Shown here: positions 33,411-43,127 of the stretch, piece after piece | How positions within the stretch are numbered: position 1 is the first letter of the stretch | Layout of the letters: each line of letters begins with the position of its first letter | From: JAHQVK01 sp036788295 | GTDB lineage: Bacteria; Myxococcota; Kuafuiibacteriia; Kuafuiibacteriales; Kuafuiibacteriaceae | Direction of reading: 5' to 3' | Length of the DNA stretch: 64,000 nucleotides | Assembly (NCBI GenBank): GCA_036788295.1 | Contig: DAIQNR010000003.1 | Span: 1 to 64,000, forward strand | Program-made: the position numbers and the translations under genes | The notes under the pieces: generated by a model | Database searches by the model: none | Seen by the model: the letters and a program-made list of their open reading frames with translations, nothing else | Told to the model about the DNA's origin: nothing

Positions 33411-35831
33411 GTGCCCGGCGTTGGGGACAAACTTGGCCGCTACACCCTGCTCAAGCGGCTGGCCTTGGGCGGCATGGGCGAGGTGTTCGTCGCCGCGAAA
33501 CTCGGCCCCGTCGGGTTCGGGCCGTTCGTGGCGTTGAAGGTGCTGCGCGACGAGCTGGCGGTGGATCCCCAGTTCATCGACATGCTCGTCGACGAGGCCA
33601 ACATCTCGAAGCACCTCGACCACCGCAACCTGGTGTCGGTGCTCGATCTCGGCAACGACGACGGCTCCTACTTCATCGCGATGGAGTTCGTGCAGGGGAT
33701 CACCGCGGAGCGACTGATCGAGTCGTTGGTGGAGAGGCGCCGGCGCCTCGACCTCCCGCTCGCGCTGCATGTCGGGATCGAGCTGTGCAAGGGTCTGCGG
33801 TACGCCCACACCCGCGCCAACGAGAACGGCGAGTCCTTGGGCATCGTCCATCGAGACGTCACCCCGGCCAACATCCTCATCTCCACCGAAGGAGAGGTCA
33901 AACTCACCGATTTCGGTATCGCGCGAGCGAAGGGCCGAATCCATCAGACGCAAGCAGGTGTGCTCAAAGGGAAGTTTGGATACATGGCCCCTGAGATGGT
34001 GCGCTACGAGCGCATCGACGCTCGGGCCGACGTCTTTTGCGCCGGCGTCGTCCTCTACCTGCTCGCCGCCGCCCGCCATCCGGTCGCCCACGCCTCGGTG
34101 ATGGACGCGATACATCGCTACGAAGACAAGCGGATCGAACCGCCGTCGCAGCACAACCCGGAGATTCCCCCCGAGCTCGACGCCGTGATCATGCGGGCGC
34201 TCGAGCCGCGGCCGGCGGAGCGGTGGCCGAGCGCAGCGGCGCTCGGTGAGGCGCTGCAACAGATCCTGCTCGGCCGGCCCCAGTGGCGGGCGTCGGCTCG
34301 GTCGGCGGCGTCGCTGCTCTCCCACCGGGTCCGAGAGGTTGCACCCGAAGTCTTCGGGGAGGTGGTGCCGCGGGACACCCTCGAGCGCCTCGGGGCCGAC
34401 CGGGGGGCCGCGCTCGACCGGGAGACCGACGAGAACCTCGAGGTTCCGGAGATCCTTCGCGCCCCCGAGCGGAGCGCGACGTTCCCGGACACGAGCACCG
34501 ACCCCGGAGGTTCCGGTCTGCAAGACAAGACGGTCCCGGTGCCGAGCGTGGACGCCGCGCTGCTCGAGAGCATCGGCCGGGAGCGAAGCGCGCCCCCCGA
34601 GTTCGATGAGCTGCAGCTCGACCGCACCGTGGCCGACGGCGACGACGGGGAGACCGTGATCGGCACGAGCACGGCGCCTGGTGGTCCTCCTGGCATCGGT
34701 CTGTCGCGGTCCGAATCAACGGCCGAGCACGACCCTCCCACCGTGATTCCGCTCGGGCCGCTCCCTCGCCCCGACTCGGGGCCGGATCCCTGGTCGGCGG
34801 AGGCCGACCCCGCGGCGACGCTGCTCGACGGGCTCGACGTCGATGCGGTGCGGGCCGCAGTGGCGAGGTTGCCATCGACCGCGGTCCTCGACTCGACGCT
34901 CGTCGAGGAGGAGCCCGGTGCCGAGCCGACATTCGTGCGAGCGGTCCTCGACCCGGCCGAGGCGCCGCGGGTGGAGCGGCCGCTTCGGGTTCCCATCGAG
35001 GCGGCCCGCGCTGTTGGACCGGCGGACCTCTCGCCCGCCGTCGCGCCCACGTCGGCCGATCCGGAGCCGGTCGCCGAGAGCTGGATGTCCGCGCCGAAGC
35101 GCGTCGGCGTCGGGACCGCCACTGGACAGTGGATGGCGGGCCGGCTGTCTGCCGACCAGCTCGAGTGGGGCGACGACGCCGCCGGTCGGAGGGCGGTGGC
35201 GACGCGGGACCATCCGCCGCAGCCGGTCCCCCCGGTTCGGGTGCTGCCCCCGATGCCCGCCCTGGTCGAACCGGTGCTGGCCCCGGAGCCCCAAGAGCCG
35301 AAGCCGCGAGGCGTGCTCGAGTGGGTTCTCCCCCTGGCCGTGACCCTCGCCCTCGTTGGTTTCGGGGCGTGGGTCTGGTTCGGGACCCAGATGCTCTGGC
35401 CTCGGCTGAGGCTCGGGAGCGTACCGCCGGGGGCCGAGGTCCGGATCGATGGTCGCCGACAACCGGGCGTCACCCCGCTCATGGTCCGGGTGGCGCCGGG
35501 CCAGCGGCATGAAGTGGAGCTGCGAGCGGATGGGCATCGGCCGGTGGCGCACTCGATCGGAGACGGGATAGGGCGCCTTCGAACCTACAAGCTCGACGTC
35601 GTGCTCGAGCGGGAGCGTCCCGTGCTCCACATCGGACCGGTGGCAGGCCGAGTCCTGCTCGGCGGGGTCGAGGTAGGCCGCGGCCGGGAGGTGCAGCTGC
35701 CCGAGCTCCCAGGCCTCGGCCCCATTCGGCTGAGGGTCGAGGCCGCCGGCCACCGGCCCTACGAGATCGTGTTCGAGTCGTCGCAAAAGGTGCCATCCAG
35801 CCTCGATATCCCTCTCGAGCCCAGCGGTTGA
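33411..35831 (+). CDS. Membrane-anchored Ser/Thr protein kinase with C-terminal PEGA-like domain
   Basis: 806 aa from GTG. The kinase domain (about 9-285) is complete: Gly loop ALGGMGEVF, Lys43 in VALKVL, Asp149 in HRDVTPAN, Asp167 in DFGIARAKG and the APE-like MAPEM. A long acidic, Pro-rich linker (about 300-630) follows, then one transmembrane segment (about 635-660) and an extracytoplasmic PEGA-like domain (GSVPPGAEVRIDGRRQPGVTP) repeated near 740. It is a typical myxobacterial Hanks-type kinase that would link an outside signal to phosphorylation of cytoplasmic targets. The TPR protein begins 52 bases downstream; kinase plus TPR pairs often work together. Confidence 0.93.
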   Translation: MPGVGDKLGRYTLLKRLALGGMGEVFVAAKLGPVGFGPFVALKVLRDELAVDPQFIDMLVDEANISKHLDHRNLVSVLDLGNDDGSYFIAMEFVQGITAERLIESLVERRRRLDLPLALHVGIELCKGLRYAHTRANENGESLGIVHRDVTPANILISTEGEVKLTDFGIARAKGRIHQTQAGVLKGKFGYMAPEMVRYERIDARADVFCAGVVLYLLAAARHPVAHASVMDAIHRYEDKRIEPPSQHNPEIPPELDAVIMRALEPRPAERWPSAAALGEALQQILLGRPQWRASARSAASLLSHRVREVAPEVFGEVVPRDTLERLGADRGAALDRETDENLEVPEILRAPERSATFPDTSTDPGGSGLQDKTVPVPSVDAALLESIGRERSAPPEFDELQLDRTVADGDDGETVIGTSTAPGGPPGIGLSRSESTAEHDPPTVIPLGPLPRPDSGPDPWSAEADPAATLLDGLDVDAVRAAVARLPSTAVLDSTLVEEEPGAEPTFVRAVLDPAEAPRVERPLRVPIEAARAVGPADLSPAVAPTSADPEPVAESWMSAPKRVGVGTATGQWMAGRLSADQLEWGDDAAGRRAVATRDHPPQPVPPVRVLPPMPALVEPVLAPEPQEPKPRGVLEWVLPLAVTLALVGFGAWVWFGTQMLWPRLRLGSVPPGAEVRIDGRRQPGVTPLMVRVAPGQRHEVELRADGHRPVAHSIGDGIGRLRTYKLDVVLERERPVLHIGPVAGRVLLGGVEVGRGREVQLPELPGLGPIRLRVEAAGHRPYEIVFESSQKVPSSLDIPLEPSG

Positions 35832-35883
35832 GACGGGGGGGCGTTCCGGGACGGCCTCGCCCGGTATAGGCTCGAACATCACG

Positions 35884-38800
35884 GTGGAGATCGGCCCGTA
35901 CATCGATGCCCTTCGCAGGGACCCAACCTCGGCGGCGGCCGCAGAAGCGGTGCGGTTGGGCGCTCGGGAGACGGGGGCGTACCGGGCGTACGCGGATGCC
36001 TTCATCCGTCGAGCCGAGGAGCTGTCCGCCATGGGGCAGGTGGAGCCGGCGGTGGAGGCGTGGCTCGAGGCGGCCTTGGTGTGCGAGGAGAGCATCGGGG
36101 ACCTCGGCCGAGCCGCGGACGTGTACGAGCGGGTTCTCGCGGCGTCTCCTGGGCACCGGCGGGCCTTGTTCGCCCTCGGGCTCGTGCTCCATGACCTGCA
36201 GCGCTGGAACGAACTGGTCGCGCTGTACCGGCGCCGCATCGCAGAGAGCGAAGATGAGGGCGAGCGGGTCACGCTGGCGCAGTTCATCGCCGAGGTGCTG
36301 GCCGAGAAACTGGACGACCCGAACGGCGCGTTCGAGACCCTGATGGCGGCGGCGGGGCGGGATCCCCACAACCTCCGAGCGCTCTGCAGGCTCGAGAAGC
36401 TGGCCGAGCGGACCGGGCGGCTCGCCGAGGTCGCGATCGTCATCGGCGACATGCTGATGCACCAAGAGGACCGCGAGCTGAGGGCGGCGCTCGGGGTCCG
36501 ACTCGCCGACCTCTACCTCGGCCCGCTCGGCGACCCGGGTCGAGCGTTGGTGCATGCCCGCTCGGCCCTGTTCGATGCCGGAGGGGACCCGGAGCTGCTG
36601 CAGGAGGTCGGCGACGTGTTCCGGGAGCGGGCGCGGTTCGATCAGTGGGCAGCTCTGCTCGAGGAGCTGGTCGAGGACGGCCGGGTTCAGCCCCACCGGG
36701 TCGTGCTCGAGCGCGAGCTGGCGAGAATCTACGAAGTGGAGCTCGATGATCGCCCTCGGGCGCTCGAAGCCGTCGCTCGGGCGCTCGAGGTCGTCCCGGA
36801 CGATCGGTCGCTCGTCGACGAGGTCCTCCGGCTCGGGCTCACCGGGGGCGACCTGGGCGCGGTGGCCCGAATCTTCGAGCGCGTGCTCGCCGCCACGACG
36901 AATCGAATGCTCGCGACCTACCTTCGGCTGAAGCTCGGGCACCTCTACGCGCGGGTGCTCGAGCGCCCCGAGGATGCCCGCCGGGCCTACCTGGACATCC
37001 TCGACGATGAGCCTGAGCACCGCGAGGCGCTGCGGCGCCTGGCGGCGCTCGACCGCGCGCCTCTCGACTCCGGGTCGCCGGGCGCGGCGCCGAACCGCCG
37101 CCGTCCTCCTCCGCTTCCCCCCGCCGAGCTGCGGGCGGGGGAATCCGAGCCCGACGCGACCGACCTCTCGGTGGACTGGGCGTGGGAGGCGCCGTCGTGG
37201 GTGCCAGACGTCGTGCCGATCTCCGACCTCACTCCCACCGGCGCAGTGCCCGACCTCGACTCGGATCCCGACTCGGATCCCGAGGATCCGACGGTCTGGG
37301 CGCCTGGTGGGCTCGAGCCGGTGGGGGAACGGCCGGCCGACGGGGTGGTCGACGCGGTTGACGAAGCCATCGCGCTGCTCGCCGAAGTGGAGAGGCGGCA
37401 GTCAACGCCGGCGGCCCTCGGGCGCGCCGAGCACCTCGCGGAGGTGCTCCCCATCGCGCCCCGATTGCTGGCTGCCAAGACGCCGGCGCCGTTCGAGGCC
37501 GACGCGCCGTCGCCCTCCGAGCGGGACCCCGCTTCCGCGCCCCCTTCTCCCCGCTCGAGCGGACGGGGGCGCTTCCCGCTGCCCGGTCGGCCGAACCGCC
37601 TGCAGGTGGTCCCCCCCTCGGACGAGGAGGAGGCGCGGAGGCTCGAGCTCGAGGTCGAAGATCTCGACGAACCCGAGCGGTCGGCGCGGAGGATGGAGGC
37701 GGCGGCGGCTTGGAGGCGGGCCTCCGATCCGGACCGGGCGGAGGCGGTGCTGCGGGCGGGCCTCCGGGAGCAGGCTGGGCACGCCGGCCTCGCATCGGCC
37801 CTGTCGGCACTGCTCGCTGGAGAGGGCCGGTGGGCGCAGTGGCTCGAGCTCGCGCTGCGGCAAGTGGAGTGGCTCGAGCCGGCGAGCGCCCTGCCGCTGT
37901 GGCTACAGATGGCCGAGGTCGCGGCGGCGCAGCTCGGGGATCCGGTCGAGGCCTGGCGCTTTGCGGTCGAGGCCGCCGCGATCGCTCCGGGGGACCCCGC
38001 GCCGCTGCTGGTGCTCGAGCGCCTCGCCCGAGCGGCCAACGACCAAGCCGGTCTCGCAACCGCGCTGACGGGTCTTCTCGACCTCGATCCTCTCGATGCC
38101 GCGCGATGGGACGCGCTCGGTGCGGTCCGATTCGAAGCGGGGCAGCTCGAGCAGGCCCTTCGCGCGTGGCAGAGCGCCCACCGGCTCGACCCCGAGGATC
38201 ACGAGCGGCTCGCTCGCATCGGCGAGCTGGAGGCGGATCTCGGCCGCATCGAGGCCGCCGAGCAGCGGTTCTCGATGCTCGCCGAGCGAGGGGACCCGGC
38301 GGCCCGGGCCCGAGCGGGGGTGCGTCTGGCCGAGCTGAGGCTGCGACGTCCCGATGGCGGGTCGGCCGCGGTCCTGGCGCTCGAGGGGGCGATCGCCGCC
38401 GACCCCCGTCACGTCGAGGCCCACGCCATGCTCTGCGATGTCTGCGAAGGGCTCGGGGACGCCCCCCGCGCGACGGCGCTGGCCGAGCGCTGCGCCGAGA
38501 TCGTGGAAGAGCCGTTCTTGCGCGCGTTTTGGTTGAGGCGGGCCGGCAGGCTCGCCGACACGGCGGTCGGGGACCGGCGACGAGCCCTCAGGAACCTCGA
38601 GGCAGCCTTGGCCCTCGACCCCGACGACCCGGAGTCCGAGGCGCGGCTCGGCGAGCTGCTCTTCGAGCGGGGCGAGTTCGTCGAAGCCCACCGGCGGTTG
38701 GCGAGGGCGGCCGAGGGTCTTCGCGACGAGCTGGGCGCCGCGCGTCGGTTCGAGCTGGCCGCAGAGGCGGCGCATCGCGCCGGCGACCGAACGAGCGCTC

Positions 38801-40644
38801 TCGAGGCCTACGAGGCGGCGCTCGAACGCCACCCGAGCTCGGCGAGGGCGCTTCTCGCCGCATGCCGTCTCTATGGTGAGAGTGGCGATTTGGACCGAGC
38901 CCACGACCGGGCCGCGACCTTGGTCCTGCACCACGAGGACGCGCTCGAACCCCGCGACCGTGCGGCGTGCTTTCTCGCGATGGCTCGGGGAAAGCTGGTC
39001 CGCGGGGAAGCCGCCGGCGCGGTCCGATGGGCTCGTCGGGCCGAGGCCCTTCGCCCGGAGGACGAGGAGCCTCTGTGGGTGCTCGCCGACGGGCTCGATG
39101 GGGCCGGGGAGCAGGAGGAGGCGGCCGAGGTGTTGCGTCGTCTCGCCGACCGCAGAGCGCCGGGAAAGACCAGGGCCGAGGCGCTCGCCGCAGCCGCGGC
39201 CCGGCTCGGAGACGGGCCCGTGGACCGGGCGCGGCGGGTGGCATGGCTCGAGGAGGCGCTCTCGGAGGCGCCCGACTGGGGTGGGCTGGCCGACCAGCTC
39301 GCTGCGGCGCGCCTCACCGTCTCCGACCGCTTCGGGGCGGCCGATGCGCTCGAGGACGCGGCGGCCCACGGGCCCCCTTCCGACCGGGCGGCCCGCCGCA
39401 TCGAGGCGGCGGGGTGGCTCGTCGGGCACGACGACGGGCGTGCGCTCCGGCTGCTTCGGGCGGCGTGGGCCGAGGATCGAGGGGCAGGCGAATCGGTGGA
39501 GGCGCTCGAAGCGGCGCTCGGCGGGGCCAGCGACCACGCCGGTCGGTTCGATGTCCTCGAGCCTGCTTCTCGGTCGGAAGCGCCCGAGGCAGCGCGGTGG
39601 CGGGCGAGGCTCGCCCACCTCGCCGAGTTCCGGCTCGAGCGCCCGGAGGTGGCCCTCGCTCTGGTGGGGTCCAGCGAGCGGCACCGGGCGGCCGACCTCC
39701 TGTTTCGGAGCGCCTGCCGGCCCGGACCGGCGCTCGACGCGGCGAGGTCGGCCTGGGCGCAGCGGGTCTCGGAGTCTCCGGGCGACCCAGAGCTGATGGC
39801 CCGGCTCGCCGAGCTGCACCAGAGGGCAGGCGATGGAGCAGCGGTTCGCTTCGTGCTCGAGGTCCAAGAGCTCCTTCACGGCATCCCGCTTCCCAACGAC
39901 GCGCCGGAGCCCGGCCCCGTGGCTGTTTCCGTGCCTCCGGACGAGCGGGAGGAAGTGGGCCGCGACGGGGCGCTGCTCACCCGGATCGGCTGGTCGCTCG
40001 TGGAGGGCCTCGCCGACGAGCTCCCCAAGCTCCGCCGCAAGGACGCGGTCGGTCCGGCCGCGCTCGGCATCCGGGTGCACCGGCCCCTCGAGCGCTCGGC
40101 CGCCGCGCTCTCGGAGCCGATGCCCCCGGTCCTGCTGACCACCGAGGAAGGGGGGGTGATGCGCCCCGGCTGGGCCCACGGCCCGGTGGTGCTCGTGCAT
40201 CGAGCGGCGGCCGAGGCCCTCGAAGAGACCGAGCTCCGGTTCTGGGCCGGCCTCACCCTTGGGCTCCTCCGTCCGCTCGCTCTGCCTCTGTGGCTCTTTC
40301 CAGTGGCGGTGGTCCGCTCGGCGCTGCTCGGCCTGGGCGGGCTCGCTCCCGCCCCCGCGGATCCGGAGCCGGGGCGAAACAGCCGTCGGCGAGGCCGCCT
40401 GGTCGAGCGGCGGCTCGGCGGGACCGAGCGGGCTTCGGCCGAGGCGTGGGGGCTCGATCCCGATCGCCGGAGCCTGCTCGTCGCGCGGCGCAGCGCGCTG
40501 GCGACCGCTCGGCGAATGGGCCTCGTCGCCTGTGGCTCCCCCGCCGTGGCCCTGGCCGCGACCCCGCCCGGACTGGAGCGGGCCCGCTTGCTTCGTTTCT
40601 GCCTCGACGCTCGAACCCTTCGCGGGGCGGCTCAGCCGTCCTGA
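35884..40644 (+). CDS. Giant TPR-repeat protein
   Basis: 1586 aa from a GTG start. Nearly the whole protein is repeated ~34-residue helical pairs of TPR type (for example DVYERVLAASPGHRRALFALGL and AYLDILDDEPEHREALRRLA), very rich in Ala, Leu, Arg and Glu. A disordered acidic-proline linker at about 400-570 divides two TPR blocks. No signal peptide is seen, so it is probably cytoplasmic. The C-terminal ~150 residues are a separate hydrophobic-rich region with no match. It probably acts as a protein-interaction scaffold for the kinase upstream. Its end overlaps the convergent FHA gene by 13 bases. Confidence 0.8.
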   Translation: MEIGPYIDALRRDPTSAAAAEAVRLGARETGAYRAYADAFIRRAEELSAMGQVEPAVEAWLEAALVCEESIGDLGRAADVYERVLAASPGHRRALFALGLVLHDLQRWNELVALYRRRIAESEDEGERVTLAQFIAEVLAEKLDDPNGAFETLMAAAGRDPHNLRALCRLEKLAERTGRLAEVAIVIGDMLMHQEDRELRAALGVRLADLYLGPLGDPGRALVHARSALFDAGGDPELLQEVGDVFRERARFDQWAALLEELVEDGRVQPHRVVLERELARIYEVELDDRPRALEAVARALEVVPDDRSLVDEVLRLGLTGGDLGAVARIFERVLAATTNRMLATYLRLKLGHLYARVLERPEDARRAYLDILDDEPEHREALRRLAALDRAPLDSGSPGAAPNRRRPPPLPPAELRAGESEPDATDLSVDWAWEAPSWVPDVVPISDLTPTGAVPDLDSDPDSDPEDPTVWAPGGLEPVGERPADGVVDAVDEAIALLAEVERRQSTPAALGRAEHLAEVLPIAPRLLAAKTPAPFEADAPSPSERDPASAPPSPRSSGRGRFPLPGRPNRLQVVPPSDEEEARRLELEVEDLDEPERSARRMEAAAAWRRASDPDRAEAVLRAGLREQAGHAGLASALSALLAGEGRWAQWLELALRQVEWLEPASALPLWLQMAEVAAAQLGDPVEAWRFAVEAAAIAPGDPAPLLVLERLARAANDQAGLATALTGLLDLDPLDAARWDALGAVRFEAGQLEQALRAWQSAHRLDPEDHERLARIGELEADLGRIEAAEQRFSMLAERGDPAARARAGVRLAELRLRRPDGGSAAVLALEGAIAADPRHVEAHAMLCDVCEGLGDAPRATALAERCAEIVEEPFLRAFWLRRAGRLADTAVGDRRRALRNLEAALALDPDDPESEARLGELLFERGEFVEAHRRLARAAEGLRDELGAARRFELAAEAAHRAGDRTSALEAYEAALERHPSSARALLAACRLYGESGDLDRAHDRAATLVLHHEDALEPRDRAACFLAMARGKLVRGEAAGAVRWARRAEALRPEDEEPLWVLADGLDGAGEQEEAAEVLRRLADRRAPGKTRAEALAAAAARLGDGPVDRARRVAWLEEALSEAPDWGGLADQLAAARLTVSDRFGAADALEDAAAHGPPSDRAARRIEAAGWLVGHDDGRALRLLRAAWAEDRGAGESVEALEAALGGASDHAGRFDVLEPASRSEAPEAARWRARLAHLAEFRLERPEVALALVGSSERHRAADLLFRSACRPGPALDAARSAWAQRVSESPGDPELMARLAELHQRAGDGAAVRFVLEVQELLHGIPLPNDAPEPGPVAVSVPPDEREEVGRDGALLTRIGWSLVEGLADELPKLRRKDAVGPAALGIRVHRPLERSAAALSEPMPPVLLTTEEGGVMRPGWAHGPVVLVHRAAAEALEETELRFWAGLTLGLLRPLALPLWLFPVAVVRSALLGLGGLAPAPADPEPGRNSRRRGRLVERRLGGTERASAEAWGLDPDRRSLLVARRSALATARRMGLVACGSPAVALAATPPGLERARLLRFCLDARTLRGAAQPS

Positions 40645-41963
40645 AATGGGGCGAGGTCCCTGGCCTGGGCTCGAAGCTTCGCCGCCTCGGTCGCCTTGCC
40701 TTGGGCCTCGGCCCGCAGCGCCGCCTCCCGCAGCCGCCTCGCCCGCTCGCTTCGGGCCGGAAACGCTCGACGCCACGCGCTCTCGAGCACCGCGAGCGAG
40801 GGACCGGCCCCGGTTTTGGCTTGCTGCCGCCGGACCTCGGCCCGGACCAGGCCCCGAGCAAAATCGTATCGCAGCCGCTGGCTGGGGGTCCCGAGGTGCG
40901 CCTCCGCGTAGGCGAGGGCCCGGGCGAGTGGGTCGAGCACGTGCTCGACCTCGAGCAGCCCGCCCAGCTCACGCAGGTGGTCGGACCAGCTTTGCAAGTT
41001 TGCCTGCACCGTCCGGTCGGTGGCGTCGGCCGGGGTTCGGATCGCCTCGTAGAGCCGGTCGGCGGTCACCAGCCGGACGAAGCGGGCCGCCTCTGCCTCC
41101 GCGGACGACTCCGCGCGGTCCGGCGCTGGCGGCGGAATCGCCAAGACATCCACCGGGGCCTCGATCTCCACCGTGATGTCGCTCGTCTGGTCGAGGCCGG
41201 CATCGAGCGCCGCGACCAACCGGGGGGGCAGCGCGCCAAGGGCTAGCCCCACCCCAACCTGGGCTTGGCCCAGGGGGCCGACATGCACCACCTCTGCCGG
41301 GAGCTCGAACAACCCGGCCTCGGTGTGGAGGTCCACCCACACCCGCTCCCCCCTCGACAGCGACGAGCCGCCGGGGACGACCAAGCGCCCTTGGGACAGC
41401 TCCTCCCGCCACATCGCGAGCAGCCCTTGGCCTTCGAGTCGCACTCGGGCCGGGCCGGTGAACCGAGCCGAGGGGTAGGCTCGGTGAGGGGGCGCCGCTC
41501 TGGGAGCGGCCGGGATGGTCTCGATGGCGGGCGCCACCGCGGGCGCGACGGCCGGGGGCGGGGCGCGGCGGGATCTCCGCTCGGCCAACGATGCTTCGAG
41601 AGCGCGAAGCGGCTCGGGGAGCTCTCGCTCCGTCCCCGTCTCCGTGACGTCGGCCCACGGATTGTCGTCCGATTGGGCCAGCTCGACCGCGGTGTCCCCG
41701 AGGAACACTCGGAGCCCCGGGGCCAGCGCGGTCGGTCCGTCGAGCGGGTGGTCGGAGACGATGCTCCCGTTCTTCGAGCCAAGGTCCTCGAACCAGCACG
41801 TCCCGGCGTCCACCCAGACCCGAGCGTGGCGCCTCGACACCCGCGGGTCCCACGGTAGCTCGAGGTCGGCCTCCGCGGAGTCGCGGCCGAGCACCATGGG
41901 GGGACCCGGCGCCAGGGCGAGCACGAAGGTGCCGATGGCCGGATGGGACACGCGAAGCTTCAT
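40632..41963 (-). CDS. FHA-domain protein with PilZ-like central domain
   Basis: 443 aa. The N-terminal ~100 residues are an FHA phosphothreonine-binding domain (VLGRDSAEADLEL, VSRRHARVWV, FEDLGSKNGSIV). After a Pro/Ala linker, residues about 165-260 (TGPARVRLEGQG ... VVHVGPLGQAQVGVGLAL) resemble a PilZ-type beta-barrel, though the usual RxxxR motif was not found. The C-terminus is helical with a coiled-coil-like Ala/Glu/Arg ending. As an FHA protein beside a Ser/Thr kinase it could be a phospho-target reader in the same signalling route. It is convergent with the TPR gene. Confidence 0.8.
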   Translation of the reverse strand: MKLRVSHPAIGTFVLALAPGPPMVLGRDSAEADLELPWDPRVSRRHARVWVDAGTCWFEDLGSKNGSIVSDHPLDGPTALAPGLRVFLGDTAVELAQSDDNPWADVTETGTERELPEPLRALEASLAERRSRRAPPPAVAPAVAPAIETIPAAPRAAPPHRAYPSARFTGPARVRLEGQGLLAMWREELSQGRLVVPGGSSLSRGERVWVDLHTEAGLFELPAEVVHVGPLGQAQVGVGLALGALPPRLVAALDAGLDQTSDITVEIEAPVDVLAIPPPAPDRAESSAEAEAARFVRLVTADRLYEAIRTPADATDRTVQANLQSWSDHLRELGGLLEVEHVLDPLARALAYAEAHLGTPSQRLRYDFARGLVRAEVRRQQAKTGAGPSLAVLESAWRRAFPARSERARRLREAALRAEAQGKATEAAKLRAQARDLAPFQDG

Positions 41964-42056
41964 GGCACCGATTCATTCTGCCCCGAACGAACGGGCTTCG
42001 TCAGGTAGCAGCGTCGGACGCTTGCGCACGGCCTCCGACCGCCCGAGAAGTGCGGG

Positions 42057-42647
42057 GTGCAGGACATGGACCGGGCAAAGGGTCTGGCGTGGGGCTCGGT
42101 AGACCGGGCCCTTCTGGCTCGGCTGGTCATCGGCATCGGCCTCGTCGCGCTGACCGCCGTGGTCCTCGCTGCCACCTTTCGGGCGCCGATCGAGGCTTTT
42201 GCCTCCGGTCTGGTGAGCCGATTCGGCGGGACCGGGGTCTTCTTCGCCATGCTCATCGTGGACAGCTACGCGGTGCCGCCGCTGTCCCACGAACCCGTCC
42301 TGTTTTTCGCCCACGCGGGAGGTCTGGGCTTTTGGAAGGTGACTGCAATCGCGGGGACCGGGAGCTTTCTTGCCGGTCCGGTCGGCTACGGGATCGGAAT
42401 GCTGCTCGGCCGGGTCACCGCCGTGCAGCGCCAGCTCGACCGCAGCGGGGTCGCTCACCTGATGGGCCGCCATGGGGTCGCTGTGGTGGCGATTGCCGCG
42501 GTCACCCCGATCCCGTTCTCGGCGAGCACCTACGCCGCCGGAGCGATGCGCCTACCGTTCGGCCCATTCCTGCTCGTTTGCGGGCTTCGGTACCCGAAAA
42601 TCGCCACCTACCTCGGGGTCATCGCCGCAGGATGGGCGCTCGGTTGA
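42057..42647 (+). CDS. VTT-domain (DedA/YqaA-like) inner membrane protein
   Basis: 196 aa from GTG at 42057 (GAGAAG six bases before); ATG at 42066 is an alternative. Five or six hydrophobic segments are visible, with LVIGIGLVALTAVVLAAT, FAMLIVDSYAVPPL and the family-typical GTGSFLAGPVGYGIGMLLG and VAVVAIAAVTPIPFSASTY. VTT proteins are membrane proteins implicated in lipid or polyprenyl-phosphate handling. It is divergent from the FHA gene, with 93 bases between them. The downstream DNA is repeat-rich and no partner is apparent. Confidence 0.8.
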   Translation: MQDMDRAKGLAWGSVDRALLARLVIGIGLVALTAVVLAATFRAPIEAFASGLVSRFGGTGVFFAMLIVDSYAVPPLSHEPVLFFAHAGGLGFWKVTAIAGTGSFLAGPVGYGIGMLLGRVTAVQRQLDRSGVAHLMGRHGVAVVAIAAVTPIPFSASTYAAGAMRLPFGPFLLVCGLRYPKIATYLGVIAAGWALG

Positions 42648-42681
42648 GCCACGGAAATGGCTTGGGGTAGAGCGCCCGATC

Positions 42682-42719
42682 CGCCAGGGGCCGCTGCGGA
42701 CGCCAGGGGCCGCTGCGGA
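42682..42719. repeat. 19-bp direct repeat, two copies
   Basis: CGCCAGGGGCCGCTGCGGA occurs at 42682-42700 and, directly adjoining, at 42701-42719. It lies in the 276-base gap after the VTT gene, where no gene was found. Confidence 0.9.
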
Positions 42720-42762
42720 GGGCCTCGAGGCCAGGCGAAACCGGCTCTGATTCAGGCGCAGT

Positions 42763-42851
42763 GGTCGGCGAGCCGAGCGTTCCCGAAGGACCGGTCGGCA
42801 AGCCGAGCGCTTCCATAGAACCGGTCGGCAGCCGAGCGCTCCCGTAGGACC
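42763..42851. repeat. 29-30-bp degenerate tandem repeat, three copies
   Basis: Units at 42763-42792, 42793-42822 and 42823-42851 all begin GGTCGGC and contain AGCCGAGCG before a diverging end and a final ACC. A fourth degenerate unit may follow to about 42888. There are no spacers of constant length and no cas genes, so this is a minisatellite and not a CRISPR array. Confidence 0.85.
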
Positions 42852-42923
42852 GGCCGGGAAGGGACCGTTGGAATCCGAGCGCTCCTGCGCCCAGCCCAAG
42901 AGCCGCGCGGATCCCGGTTCGGC

Positions 42924-43127
42924 TCAGGAGGCAGTGGTCGCTGCTGGCGCTTTCGCCGGAGCTTTCGCGACGCACTCCACGCACTGCAGCTCGATGCCAG
43001 CCGGGGGGCGGACCGGCACCTGCAGGACGATCCCGCAGCTCACGCAGGTCGCCCGAAAGTTTGAAGTTCGATAAGATTGAGAACGGCGTCCGCCGCCTCC
43101 GTGCCGCCCAGAACGTTTACGCGCCAT
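42924..43127 (-). CDS. Small CxxC-x17-CxxC zinc-ribbon-like protein
   Basis: 67 aa. A basic N-terminus (MARKRSGRHGGGGRRSQ) precedes CVSC, 17 residues, then CVEC, which matches the CxxC-x17-CxxC family of small proteins of unknown role, probably binding zinc. The C-terminus is an Ala/Lys/Pro tail. The ATG is preceded by AGGGGAACTCATC, a good ribosome binding site. It is divergent from hypC with a 367-base gap. Confidence 0.75.
   Translation of the reverse strand: MARKRSGRHGGGGRRSQSYRTSNFRATCVSCGIVLQVPVRPPAGIELQCVECVAKAPAKAPAATTAS

Noticed and set aside
42763..42851. Possible CRISPR array
   Set aside because: Units are directly adjoining with no spacers, only three copies, and no cas gene is present.
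42619..42984. Open minus-strand frame with ten-residue repeats
   Set aside because: The repeats come from the 30-base tandem units, one of which is 29 bases; there is no ribosome binding site and no homologous motif.
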